Below, in pieces: positions 11,639-22,272 of a stretch of DNA of 64,000 nucleotides (positions are counted from its first letter, which is position 1; each line of letters opens with the position of its first letter). The DNA is from Clavaria fumosa (lineage: Eukaryota > Basidiomycota > Agaricomycetes > Agaricales > Clavariaceae). Under the pieces are notes generated by a model. The model was not told the origin of the DNA. It worked only from the letters and a program-made list of their open reading frames with translations, and made no database searches. The DNA is taken from the NCBI GenBank assembly GCA_951802425.1, contig OX637799.1, positions 1,426,001 through 1,490,000 on the forward strand. The letters run 5' to 3'. The translations under genes were made by a program, and so were the position numbers.

Positions 11639-12807
11639 ATGGGTGGCAACGCATTCACCAGCACCCTCGCACACATCGCTGTCTTTCCTCGTCTCCCACC
11701 CAATGTCTACCTTGTACTCAAAGCTCGCCTCCTGCCGCGCATGGGGGCCCTTTTTACCCACGCCGCAGTCCCGTCCGAGGCGCCCCAAAAAACAGACCAC
11801 GGCGACCTCGACTTCGTCGTCAACGCCGCAGTTGCAGTCCCTCACGAGGACGTGCAGCGTACCCTCGGCGCAGAGCACGTCATCCTCATGCCTGGCAACC
11901 GCACCTCACACTACGCGGTCCCTCTCTCCTCTGAAGAGTGGCCCGAAGTCGCAGGCAGTCCAGCGAACGACCTGCAGAGATACGTCCAGGTGGACGTCCA
12001 CGTGTGCGCGGACTACAACGAGTGGGAGCGCATTATGTTCATGCATGGGTATGGGGACCTAGGCATGATCGTCGGGTCAATGGCATGGCGAAACGGTCTC
12101 AAATTGAGCACGAAAGGATTGTTGGTGTGGATTAATCTTCCATTTGAGGACACGTCTGGATTGCAGTCTGACAGCACTCGCAGATATGCGATCCGCCCAA
12201 CCCGCGCTTCGAGCTCTCCACTGACCTCTCGACAATCCTGGCGTTCCTTGGATTGTCTCTAGCAGAGTGGAAAGCGGGTTTTGCAACACAAGAAGCCGCC
12301 TTCGAATGGGCCGCCAAATCACGCTTCTTCAACACAGGCTCGCGCTCGGATACTCAGGCCGAGACGCAAGCACGCCGTGGCCCAGACCGTAAGATGCTCC
12401 ATGCATTCACCGACTGGGCGAAACAGCAGGAACGCGACTCGCAGACGCTCGACGAGAACGCGCGACAAGCGATATGGAAGGAGGCACTGACATATTTCGG
12501 CAGAGGAGAGGCGTTTGAGGCCAGCAGAACAGTGCGAAAGGCACCCAAAGCAAGTATTTTCAGCGGCAATCTGGTCGGGGAATGGACAGGATATACCGGG
12601 AGGTGGAAGCAAGTGAAGTTGATCATGGACGCGGTGCGGAAGAAGCTGGGTGGGATGCAGGGTGTGACCGAGTTCGTGCACAAGGAAGGAGAAGCAGAAC
12701 TAAGAAGAATTGTGAAAGAGGTCACCCTCGAGCTTCAGTCAAGTATAGCGGGCTTTGAGGACCTAAACTGGTCACATGCACATAATGGGGAATGCTCTCC
12801 CACTTGA
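11639..12807 (+). CDS. Conserved fungal hypothetical protein (possible nucleotidyltransferase-like fold)
   Basis: Exon 1 runs 11639-12124 (MGGNAFTSTLAHIAVFPRLP...), with a GDLDFVV segment near residue 60 followed by VPHEDVQRTLGAEHVILMPG and VDVHVCADYNEWERIMFMHG. An intron from 12125 (GTGTGG) to 12183 (CGCAG) restores phase to ICDPPNPRFELSTDLSTIL and the rest of exon 2, which reads LSLAEWKAGFATQEAAFEWA, KSRFFNT and FGRGEAFEASR. I associate this layout with an uncharacterised family in agaricomycetes. The G-D-x-D and V-D-V-H-V spacing is reminiscent of a nucleotidyltransferase active site, but that is inference only. The last ~15 residues are poorly supported. Confidence 0.7.
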
Positions 12808-13123
12808 TCACAAAGCTTGCTGTCCCTGTCGATTAATCATATTGCAACCTGGACGTGGACCTATGTTTGGGTTTTGCGAGAATGATAGGTTCCATATCAG
12901 AATCTCAGGGGCGAAAATTGACATGCGGATGAGATCAACGAGAATGCACAGTTACGAATAGAATATTGCGGCAGCCTTGCTTCCAACCAGCATCGTCTGT
13001 GCAAACACATGTGGGTGGAGCAGGATTATGCAATCTAGCCGATGGGAGGGTGCAGGAAGAAATGCGAATGCCGCAACAAAAGAATCAGAGCCCCTCGTGC
13101 GCAAGACAATGTAGCAGTGGCGG
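12808..13123. other. Convergent intergenic spacer
   Basis: 316 bp between two 3' ends; no gene or repeat recognised. Confidence 0.35.
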
Positions 13124-14428
13124 TCAGAAGATTGGTATGAAGTCGTGAATCCTATCCCGGGCATCCTGAGCTATGCATTCTGCGATCCAAGTCAGATTGC
13201 GAATCTCCTGCTCCTTCAACTTTACGTAGCTGTAGAACACGCCATACTGGAATTGCTGCAAGAATGCCTGCTTGTTGAGATGCACCTCAGTGTTGAAAAA
13301 GTGGTCTTCGAGCTGCGACGCGATAGAAATGTCCGAAGCGCTTCCGCTCGCATGCGACGTGCCGCCGTTATCAAAGAATGACCGATATTCAGAGACAGTG
13401 TCACAGACTTGTCGCACTTGATCGAGATCGTCCGACTTTGCTAGCATGTTATTACCAGCGGGGAACAGTTTTCCAATAGCGGGAAAGAGTTTGGCGCGTT
13501 GCTCTTTAGTGAGCTCGGTATTGAAAGAATTGATCGTGATATTGATGGTGCGCCGGTCCGCCTCGAATCCGAGTATGTTATGCATGACGTCAGAAGTCGG
13601 CGACCCCAGAGTGGTGCAGAACTGATAGAAGTCTTCGAGATATGCTTTGTAAACTGTATTACGAATTATTTCGATGTTGAGGTCATCGAGATCAGACGCT
13701 GCCAAACAGTCGCGGAAGTAGGGTGCTAGATAAAGGATGCAACAACCGGTTAGCACGACAAACACGTCATGTTACGAACTTGAAACTAACCCAGAGGCGT
13801 CTCGACCAGCACGCTTTGATATAGCTCCTCTACATTGGTGGCGACGCAAAGTGCAGGCATCGTATCAAAGACGCCGAGTGGGTGGCATCTCTCGAGTAGT
13901 TCGTGGGTATCACGTTCATGCAGCGTTCCAGTAATCAATAGTACGACATTGTCTATCATATAGGCATAGCTGTCATTCCGGACAAAACATTCATTGCGAA
14001 CTGGAGCGTGGAGGAGGTCATCAAGACTTACGTTATATAATCAAGAAACGTGCTCAGTGGTTCAGTCGCATTGCTTCTCAGGAAGTTGAATTGGTCAACG
14101 AGGATCTGAGTCGCTTTGTCGGTGATAGTTGCAGTCGAGATGGGAGGAGGCTCGTTCGCTAGGAAACTGCTGTAGTCCGTGGCCGAAAGCTGAGTACGAA
14201 AGTCTGCAGAACATGCCTGTGTAACAGGGCTGCGGAAAGCAAAGGCACGGACGTACCTTCCAGTGTTTGGCACTGGGTAAGGTTAGCATACTGTTCTTGT
14301 GCAAGGATACCAGCTTTATATCCCCTCACGATCCCTTCCACGAAACCGTTGTCCACCTGTTCGAACACTTGAATAGAGGCCCACTTGTAAAGCGAATTAA
14401 AACTTACATTGAAGAAAAGGGCTTCCAT
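13124..14428 (-). CDS. VMA6: V-type ATPase subunit d (V0)
   Basis: Peripheral V0 subunit that couples the proteolipid ring to the central stalk. Exon 1 starts MEALFFNV and continues [32 protein letters not shown]. Later exons give [148 protein letters not shown] and [20 protein letters not shown]. This is the full length of yeast Vma6 with all conserved blocks. A Ser/Gly-rich insertion ([14 protein letters not shown]) sits before LEDHFF. At least five introns. Start at complement 14426-14428, stop at 13124-13126. Confidence 0.95.
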
Positions 14429-14533
14429 TACTGTAGAGTCGTCGTCCGAAAGTACGTAGCGCTATTACTTGAAAATGAAACGGCACGTGCCATACCGCTT
14501 GCGTCCTTACTGTAACTGCCTGAGCCAACAAAC

Positions 14534-15600
14534 ATGAATTGTCAATTGATCCCAGATGCCTTGGTCGGTTTCGTCAAGCTTCAGGCAAAGGAATTGGAGC
14601 GCTTGCGTCGGTGCGAACGTAAGGCCTGTCGATTTTGCTTTCGAAATCATACGCTGAGGATGCAATGTCCTCCGTGCACGGTTTTGGCAGCGCGAAAGGG
14701 ACGCCCTCGCCGGTCAACTGGCTGAAGCAAACGATGAATTGCAATTGAGGAGGGTTCTTGACGAATCTGAACCGGGGCACGAAAAGAAACGTAGATGAAT
14801 CGCCTCACCGCCTACGACGACTTCTACTTTCCCGTAACATGATTCTATCTCGACTGACAACCGATGGTTCGCCTTCCGACGAAATCTATACATTTCGACA
14901 AACCACAGGCAGGAGTAAATGTCTTGGTAGGTGATCTGACCGTCTGGACTTAGAAGATTGTGCAGTCGGGAAACGAAACTTATGGAATACACCAGTCCGG
15001 CCGTTGCAGATACCCGACTGCGGCAACACGTACCAGCCATTTCGCGGGAACGAGGAAGGCTAGAAAGGCAATAGAGCGAAAGGTTTGTCAAGTCTGAAGG
15101 CTTCATCGTTTGTCCAGCAGCTTATCAACTTCCTTCATCGACAATAGCAAAATGGAACACTGTAGGAATGGCCTATACAATTACGCGCAAACCAATCTTC
15201 GGCTTCCTTGTCCAGGGGCGGGCGCTATGGCGATCTGGGTTCCGTATCGTCCCCACCACGTACATTGGCTGGGACTCGGAAACTCTCGAGGACGATATAC
15301 AACACGTAGAAGCAAATTCTCCGCGCGTCGGGCTCACTGAGCTCATAGCGAAGCGTGCTACTATTTAGGCATGTACCACATTCGACCACAGAGAATTCGT
15401 TGGGTTGCCAACGGATGTGCGAAAAGTGCATCACTGAGGTTAGCGTCTTGATCGTTGTTTCTATCGCTTCTAGGTGAGATACGCCGCCTGGTTCACTTTC
15501 CAAACTATCAGAGGCTCAGCGCGGATTCAATATGAACAAGGGAAGCTTGCTGCTACCCGAATGGAATGTCGATGAACAGGATTTAACTCATTGGTCAATG
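14534..15600 (+). pseudogene. Decayed inverted paralog of the unknown coiled-coil gene at 6332-7570
   Basis: The opening reads NCQLIPDALVGFVKLQAKELERLRR, matching NCQLTPDVLIGLVELQAKEVERLRR of the other copy. Frames then shift: DALAGQLAEANDELQLRR and SEPGHEKKRR appear in another frame around 14,697-14,798 and hit a stop. Further matching pieces are DNRWFAFRRNLYIS (14,850), a TYQPF segment (15,025), GLTELIAKR (15,335), LPTDVRKVHH (15,405) and IQYEQGKLAATRMEC (15,520), the last followed by a stop. Only one copy of the HEKESLAGQLAES unit is present here. Small indels and stops across the length show that it is not translatable as one protein. Orientation is opposite to the other copy, 7 kb away. 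Confidence 0.7.
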
Positions 15601-15931
15601 AAGCGCTCCCTGATCGCATTTGACTCATTTTCCCTAGCAGTATCAACCTTACAGTTTCCTCACCATCGATTGTTGCACGGCCGCCCGATAAATCCACGCA
15701 TTTTCAACTTCACTCACACTAATGTCTCTTCTGTGCAAATGATATTGAATTGAGGATAGCCCTGTAACCCGTGCTTGATAAATATGGCAAGAACCTTTTG
15801 CATAAGGCTCAGGCTTGAGTAATGTGAAAGAAAAGCAGAACCAGTGAGGAGTGCATCCAGTTAATCGAAGGTGAGAGGAAAAAGATGTAAAGGAAAAGAA
15901 AAGGTAAAAGAAAAGCGTCAAAGAAACATGT

Positions 15932-18900
15932 TTAGACCACAGGAGCCCGGCGTTTACTGCGGGTTGTCCTAGTTCGGTACTCGTCATCGCCGTCTGTATA
16001 CTCTTCGTCCTGGTAGTCAGTTCCGTAGAGTTGGAGGCGTCCTTCTCGTTCAATTTTTCGCAGATTGCGCAAATTCGTACACAAAGACTTGAAAAACTCG
16101 CTCTGGAACCGGTGAGACACAAGTTTTTCTCCAAGTGAAGACATGTCTCACCTTCGGCACGCGCACCTTGGTGCCCTCAACAGCCGACTTCTCGCTGCGT
16201 TTCTTTTTTTCTTTGTACTGCCACATTATATTGAGACGGGAATGACTCCTCGAGATGCGAAACTGTTCCGCACCTTCCTTTGCTCCTCCTTAAGTAAGAT
16301 TGTTAGGTGCTTGAGCCATAGCTGATGATTCGTTTCGACCTTCTTGCTCTTCTTCGTCTGGATTACAGGCAGCGAAACACGTTCGACGCCCTCGTCCACG
16401 ATGGCTTCATCATCCGAATCTGGAACAATGTATGAGCGAGCAGAGGTGGTAGCCCTTCTTGGTCTCTTCTTTCCTCGCGACAAAAACGGTGATGGCGAGG
16501 ATGGTAATGACGATGCAGACGGCAAGGCGGCAGAGATAGGTTCGACCTTAATTCTGTTTCTCCTCTTGAAATCCGATAAGTCTTGGTGTGCAAGGTAGTC
16601 TTCTTCGCTAAAGTAGAATTCTGCGCCTAACTCTATCTCTTGGTATAGGCACCAGCTCTGTCAGTTCATAGAGGTTACGATTGTTCCACCAAAAAATAAA
16701 CGAGTCACTAACAGGCGCCCGTCCTAGTCTTGCGAGGAGTTTAAAATGTTTCAAAGTAACAGGAACATGATTTGAAATCACTCGTGGGGCGCCATCAGAA
16801 TAGGACAAGTAGTGATGAATGATCTGAAACAAATGTAAGACGGTGAGCTCCGAATGTGGGTGAGCTCCGAATGTGGGTAGTTTGGGCATCGTACATTGTT
16901 GTTCTCGTTAACGATAGCGTGTGACATGAATATTGCAGTCGTCCTACCCCTCGCACCATATTGCTCCTTGATCCAACGTCCAACTTGTAAGGCGTCTGCG
17001 AGAAATGAGCACGGATTCAGAAGCCAAGATGAGCAATACTACCTTGAGGATAGTGCAGTTTCCCTGCCATTTCCCCATAGGGGGAGTAAGCACCAAAGAA
17101 TGCTCTTCTGCGTGTTCTTGTAGGAGCTATTTCGTCTCGACGTATCATAGCCGTCAGCGTATCTTGACCGATTTGGCCCTGTGGGATTCAGCTCGTCAAC
17201 GATTATCGTCCATAATACACAACATAAACCGCACAAGGTCATTGGTTCGTGGATCAGTCGTCTCATCCGATTCTCCAGAGTGTTCCCCCGCCTCCTCTTC
17301 TCCTCCGCCTTCTACATTTGCCTCATCCTGGTCCATAACTGAGTCGTCGCGATCATCAGCACGTGCTTCTATGTCAGATCCGAGAGTGAAAGCAGCGGTG
17401 TCGTAGAACTTGGGCATGACGTAGTCTCGACACAGCTTAGCCTCGTATCTCTTGCATGCCAGCACATCGTCAGGCTGTGGTAAGTCATGTAGCTCGATCT
17501 GGTACCGCTGTGGCACAACCGTTGCTATCGACTCTTGTAACGTGGGGAATCCCTCGAACAATTTCTTGAGCGTTTTCCCCTTGAATAGAACGATCGTAGG
17601 ACCCGAGAAAAACCCGCAAACGAAGGAAGGGGAACTGACTTTACACTCTATCTCCAAACATTTGACGGCAACCTCTTCCACCAATTCTCTCACTTCTTTT
17701 TCGCTTAATCCCACTTCAATACGCGCGTAATCAATGATAGGGCCATATCTCTCAACGAAAGGATTGGTCAAAATGTTGAAAATGTCCTTCTTGGACAATG
17801 GTGTCAGGCCCAAGGGCTCAAGCTTGCTCTTCAACGTTCCGGGCGTGGTATGCGCTAGGCAGTTGTCCGACAGAAACACCGTCAACAGAATGACAACGCG
17901 GACTGTCGGATCTGTAGATGGGAAGTCAGCGTGAAGCTGGCGGAGCACCTGTATAGTAGCATGTGTCATGATCGAACGAGTTTTGACGAAAAGCTGAAGG
18001 TCGACAGTAAGTATAACAGGATGCAAGCATGACTATGATTGACCTTGATCAATTCCTCGGCTACGGACCTGCGTACTAATGCTCAATCCAACAAAACTTC
18101 GACATTGAATGATAGCCTTACGAAAGATCGAAACGAAGTTCCCCAGCCTTATCTAGCCGTCGAAGCGCAGCATACGCAGATTCATTGGTTTTGGCTTCCA
18201 TACAGACTTCGGCCGCAACAGTCCGACTTACAAACATCCTGCAAGGACGAAAGTTGTGTTAGGCGACTGCTAAGACACAAAAATCTACAGATCATCACTA
18301 CAAACGTTGGATCAAGCTTGCCGAGCTCGCGGACATTATGGATGGTCTCTTCTGTTCGCGCGTCAATATACATGGAGGGAAACATGGCGGGGCGCTCGAA
18401 CATCTTGCGGAAGACAAAATCGCGATACTGCAGAAGGGCGAAACGACTCGTCGGATAGGTAATCGAGCAGTAACGCTTCGCCATACCTTGCTGTCCATGC
18501 GGAAACCGTTGTCGATAGCGAAGGGAAGTAGTTTGGGCTCTACAGCCAGGGCTAGAGGAAACGTGGCCATGATAGGGTCCTGGAATGGTTCTGTTATTAG
18601 ACATGGGTTGTGAAGAAGATGGTAGACTCGCTTTATGTGAGAACGGAATGAACTGGTGAACATTACTCAGTATATGCGTATGTAAGACTACCGATGATCC
18701 GACGTGCCTTGTATTTTACTAAAATGCATCGTATATCCTCCCACGAGACATTCTTCATCGCGGAAGGGTACCGGCTCTCCTTCAGGAACTCGTTGAAGAT
18801 GGAACCGTCGTCCTCTCCTTTACCCAGAGGCAGTTGTTCGTACAGTTCTGAGGCCTTGATCAAGAAATACGAAAAGACTGCTACAGGAATTGAGCGAGCC

Positions 18901-19326
18901 CATTGAGTCTTGATGAAATGTGAGGTTGTGCGAAAGTAGTGGTGCGTGGCGACTTGGACAAAATAACGAGACAAATGAGCACCACTGGCGAGCAGGATCT
19001 GGTCACCAGTCAGGGGCACTGCAGATATGCTTGACTGAGAACGACGAACATCCAAGACTTTCCCTGTTATAAGTTTCCCTTTTCCGAACGCCCAATACAT
19101 CGCTTGTGTTGGGCCATGGCGTGTGAGGAAGTAGTGTGCGCGGACGTAAGGATCTTGAGAGAAATGATGGAAGCGCTTGCAGACAATGGTGAAAGCAGTG
19201 GGATCATTGAGCTCAAAGAATATCAATCGAATGATCTCGTCTAGTGAGAAGAGTTCCAAAGCGGTCTCAGAGGGAGAGATGAGAGGCCAGTGTAGGAACA
19301 CGGAACATACCACACAACCGATCCAT
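15932..19326 (-). CDS. Large F-box domain protein
   Basis: One gene of about 900-1000 residues. The N-terminus is made by joining MDRLC (start complement 19324-19326) across a ~75-bp intron to DEIIRLIFFELNDPTAFTIV and CKRFHHFSQD, a clear F-box. Further blocks are YVRAHYFLTRHGPTQAMYWA, DQILLASGAHLSRYFVQVA, GEDDGSIFNEFLKESRYPSA, DPIMATFPLALAVEPKLLPF, YRDFVFRKMFERPAMFPSMY, DPTVRVVILLTVFLSD and TPLSKKDIFNILTNPFVERY. An acidic stretch follows (near 17,290), then VPVTLKHFKLLARLGRAP, and a C-terminus with RGKKRPRRATT, YIVPDSDDEA and SEFFKSLCTNLRNLRKIER. The basic and acidic patches suggest a nuclear protein. By family it should recruit a substrate to an SCF ligase; a cullin-1 gene lies elsewhere in this window. 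The target is unknown. Confidence 0.8.
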
Positions 19327-19664
19327 GACGACCGGAATATGGGCGTCGAAGCTTGATGAAATGCCGGGCACGACGAAAAGTTCGAACGCGTACACACACT
19401 CTGCGACTCTGCGAGACTGGCTGAAGCAAGTTGAGGTTGCTAGCCGTTTTAGCTGAGACTCGCCGTCTCTGGTGACGAGCTCAGCACTGTTTGAAGACGT
19501 TTTGCCCGTGCACGCACAGCGCACTTTCCAAAGTCCGCTGTGCCCTGAAAAAAAAAAAGGGAAAAAAAAAAAAGTGAAACTCAAGCGACATGCATGATTG
19601 CAGACATGTCTATGTATATGGCCTACAACGACAGCGATGCAGCATTTCTGTAGACAATAGTACC

Positions 19665-20887
19665 TTAGAACGTGCCCTTGATATAGCTCACCCACAGCCC
19701 CCATGGCACTTTCCAGTGACGTACCCGCAGTCGAGGGTCAAAAGCGTCGAATTTTACCTTTTCGAGGCGATGCAAAAATGCATCAACGGGCGCCTATGAA
19801 GCGAGATTACTGTAATCAGTGTTGGCCCCGTTGTCAAGAGCGCGACCTGCACGCACCGCAGCCAAGAACACGGGCAACGCTTCTCGGGGCACCTTCCCGC
19901 TTTCTCGGAATACATCACGGGCCGCATTCAATTGTTCATGCGCGACAGATGCAAAATCCCATACGGCGTCTCTGATACCAGTGGCCTCGCCCCCGCGGCC
20001 AAACACCTCTTCTGGGGCTACGGCATGTCGCACAGTGATCTCAGTAGGTATTACCATATGTTTTTGAGACACATGATAGGGTAGAGCGCGGAGGAGAGTC
20101 ATGATGGTCTGAGCTTTGCCAATATGAGAAGCGGCATGAAATAAGTCAGACTTCGAGGACATCCCGAGTAGGGAGAGGAGCGCATATAGAAGTGTTGAAG
20201 AGGTGGATTCTGCGTGTGCGAAGAGCGAGTCTAGTGTTGAGTGCGTCGGATGATCCAACTCCGCATCCTGTTCTTCCATGTTCAGCTTGACACTGGACAA
20301 TTCAGATTGAAATATACCCTGGCGTCAAGAATTCTCTTCAAATGATACATTTGGACACTCGATTTTTGTAGCGCATCGTTCAACGCTAGGGCAATGGGAT
20401 GTCTTGGGGGCCTGGACTGGGCGCGTATGTGGATAAACCCTTCGACGAAAGCACCAACGACGCACTTTCCCCATGTTTGTGAGGGCGTCTCTCCAGAATT
20501 GCATCCTCATTCTGCCGAGTAAAGCACTCGACACGTTGTCATCAATGGTGGCTAGTTCTACCTATCGTGCGGGTATCATCAGAAACCGCAACACGGCCAG
20601 ACATTGAAAGAAGGGCCAACATAGAAACATTTAATCGCAAAGTAGGCGGCTTGCATTTCACGGGGGTAGAAGCGCGAGATCAGGAATGATTCGTAGTCAT
20701 GTTTTTCAACCATTTCTTTGCAATACGCAATCGCTTCCGAGGTCATCAGAGGCATTGGTGGGGTCGGTCTGCGAGTGCTTCGTGCAGTCGCGAAGGAATG
20801 GCGCCGAGGTATCTCGACCAGAGGGCTCCATGCCGACAGGCGTCGTCGTCCGAGACGCCACGGCTGTAAACAGCATCTTGAGAACAT
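19665..20887 (-). CDS. NDUFAF6: NADH dehydrogenase (complex I) assembly factor 6 homolog
   Basis: Member of the squalene/phytoene synthase-like family that acts in mitochondrial complex I assembly and is not thought to be catalytic. The N-terminal basic presequence (MFSRCCLQPWRLGRRRLSAW) is followed by AIAYCKEMVEKHDYESFLIS, RFYPREMQAAYFAIKCF, LGRMRMQFWRDALTNM, HPTHSTLDSLFAHAESTSST, LLYALLSLLG, HAASHIGKAQTIMTLLRALP and DAVWDFASVAHEQLNAAR. A last exon ends FLHRLEKVKFDAFDPRLR and VSYIKGTF with the stop at 19665-19667. The order and the HAASHIGKAQ block match human NDUFAF6 (C8orf38). The aspartate-rich motifs of true prenyl synthases are absent. Its start codon lies 104 bp from that of SDHAF1. 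Confidence 0.9.
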
Positions 20888-20991
20888 GGGTGTTGCTCGC
20901 GCGTGGCGGAACTCCGCTCTAACAAGAAGACTCTCTACTGAGTCTACTCACCATCTCAGGCGATGAGCTCACCATAGCCACGTTCTGCGGT
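20888..20991. promoter_or_regulatory. Bidirectional promoter NDUFAF6 / SDHAF1
   Basis: 104 bp between two divergent ATGs, both for respiratory-complex assembly factors. No TATA box is obvious. Given the length, the two genes must share promoter DNA. Confidence 0.6.
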
Positions 20992-21354
20992 ATGCCTGTG
21001 CCAAAATCAGGCCTGCAGAAGGAGGTCCTTGCATTCTATCGACGGTTCGTCCTTCATTCAAGTCGATCGCGATATGCCGTGCTAACTGAGATCCTTAGCG
21101 CCCTCCGTGTACCACTGACCAAGCCTGCCTTGGCACGCGCCAAATTTGCCCTATTCATACGATATACATTCCGGACTACCGCGTCCACCGTCTCGTCGAA
21201 GGAGATCGCCGCCATCGAGCACCTCCTCCGCAAGGGTCATAGACAGCTCGACATGCTACAGAGCCCCGCGGTACGGGACATTGGTTTGAGCGAGGAAATG
21301 AAAGAATGGGAGAAGCGTCATAAACTCAGAATGGAACGGTGGTCAGATGTCTAA
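20992..21354 (+). CDS. SDHAF1: Succinate dehydrogenase assembly factor 1, LYR-motif protein
   Basis: Matrix LYR chaperone that helps insert Fe-S clusters into the SDH iron-sulfur subunit. After removal of a 54-bp intron (21045-21098, with GCTAAC branch point and TTAG acceptor) the protein reads MPVPKSGLQKEVLAFYRRAL, RVPLTKPALARAKFALFI, TASTVSSKEIAAIEHLLR and GHRQLDMLQSPAVRDI, about 100 residues. The FYR in AFYRRAL takes the place of LYR, and the distal phenylalanine and the LLRKGHRQL block fit SDHAF1/Sdh6. The intron has no stop and a length divisible by three, so an unspliced message would add 18 residues inside the LYR helix. The ATG at 20992 is chosen because the family starts right before this helix. 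Confidence 0.88.
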   Translation: MPVPKSGLQKEVLAFYRRFVLHSSRSRYAVLTEILSALRVPLTKPALARAKFALFIRYTFRTTASTVSSKEIAAIEHLLRKGHRQLDMLQSPAVRDIGLSEEMKEWEKRHKLRMERWSDV

Positions 21355-21428
21355 TGCTAACTGCAACTCCTGCACATTGAGGCTTTTCCAAGGTCTTCCG
21401 AGTTCAATTGACAGACTGGAGTGTTAAG

Positions 21429-22149
21429 CTACCCGTTCTCGCCAGCAATTTTAGGCGCATCGTTTTTGACAACTCCATCTTTCCCCGCATCGACTGCCTG
21501 CTCATCTGATGCCTGCCGCCCATTCGTGGACGAAGGTTGCAGAGCGGCCTTCTGTTGGGCGAAGATTTTGAGAGCGCCTTCATACATTAGACGGCGCTCG
21601 TTGAGAATAAACTTGATGCGAGCCATACTTTTCCTGCACTATGCATCCAAGGGAATAAATAAGCAAATAATACTCAGCGCTCTCTGAGAACAGACAGACC
21701 TTGCGCTTGTTAAGAACAACCTCGCTATGACCCAACTCCATAGACGAGATCCTCATCCTCCTCCCTTCTTCTATCTGCGTCGCACACAGGTTCCTCTCGC
21801 GTAGCAGGACGTACCACAACGTGTGCAGGTCACGGAAGCTCTTTCGCCGCAGTTCCTCGGCCCTCCACGCACGCCCGGTCTTGAGCTGCCCCTCGCCCGT
21901 CACAGGCAGACTCTCGTACTGCACAACGCCGTCCTTTTCGTACTTGCGGAAAAAAGCATAGAGACCGTGGTTAGGATTCACAGGAATGTGATATGTCGGA
22001 CGCAGGCCAACGGATGTCCGCGTGAGTTGTCCGGGAACCGGAGCGTCAGGGGGGCTTGGGGGCGGGGATGGAGGGATGAGAGCGGCTTCCTTCGCGTATG
22101 TACGAAATGTAAAGGGAACACGCAAGCGGAAAGGCGTCAAAGCGAGCAT
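21429..22149 (-). CDS. MRPL47: Mitochondrial large-subunit ribosomal protein uL29m (MRPL47/MRPL4 type)
   Basis: Two exons. Exon 1 (start complement 22147-22149) has a basic presequence (MLALTPFRLRVPFTFRTYAK), a Pro-rich linker, then TGRAWRAEELRRKSFRDLHT, LWYVLLRERNLCATQIEE and MELGHSEVVLNKRKV. Exon 2 begins near SMARIKFILNERRLMYEGA and ends with a low-complexity tail (stop 21429-21431). The RAWxxxELRxKSFxDLHxLWYVLLxERN block is diagnostic for the mitochondrial L29 family. It is convergent with SDHAF1 (74 bp). Confidence 0.92.
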
Positions 22150-22272
22150 TGTGCGCCAAGTTTCGTAAAGGCGAAGGCTTTCATAAATAACAAGAGCAAA
22201 TAACGCGTTGTTGTGAGCGGATTACTGTATTGTACAATATAAATGTAATCTGACGCAGAGATTGCAGAGATT

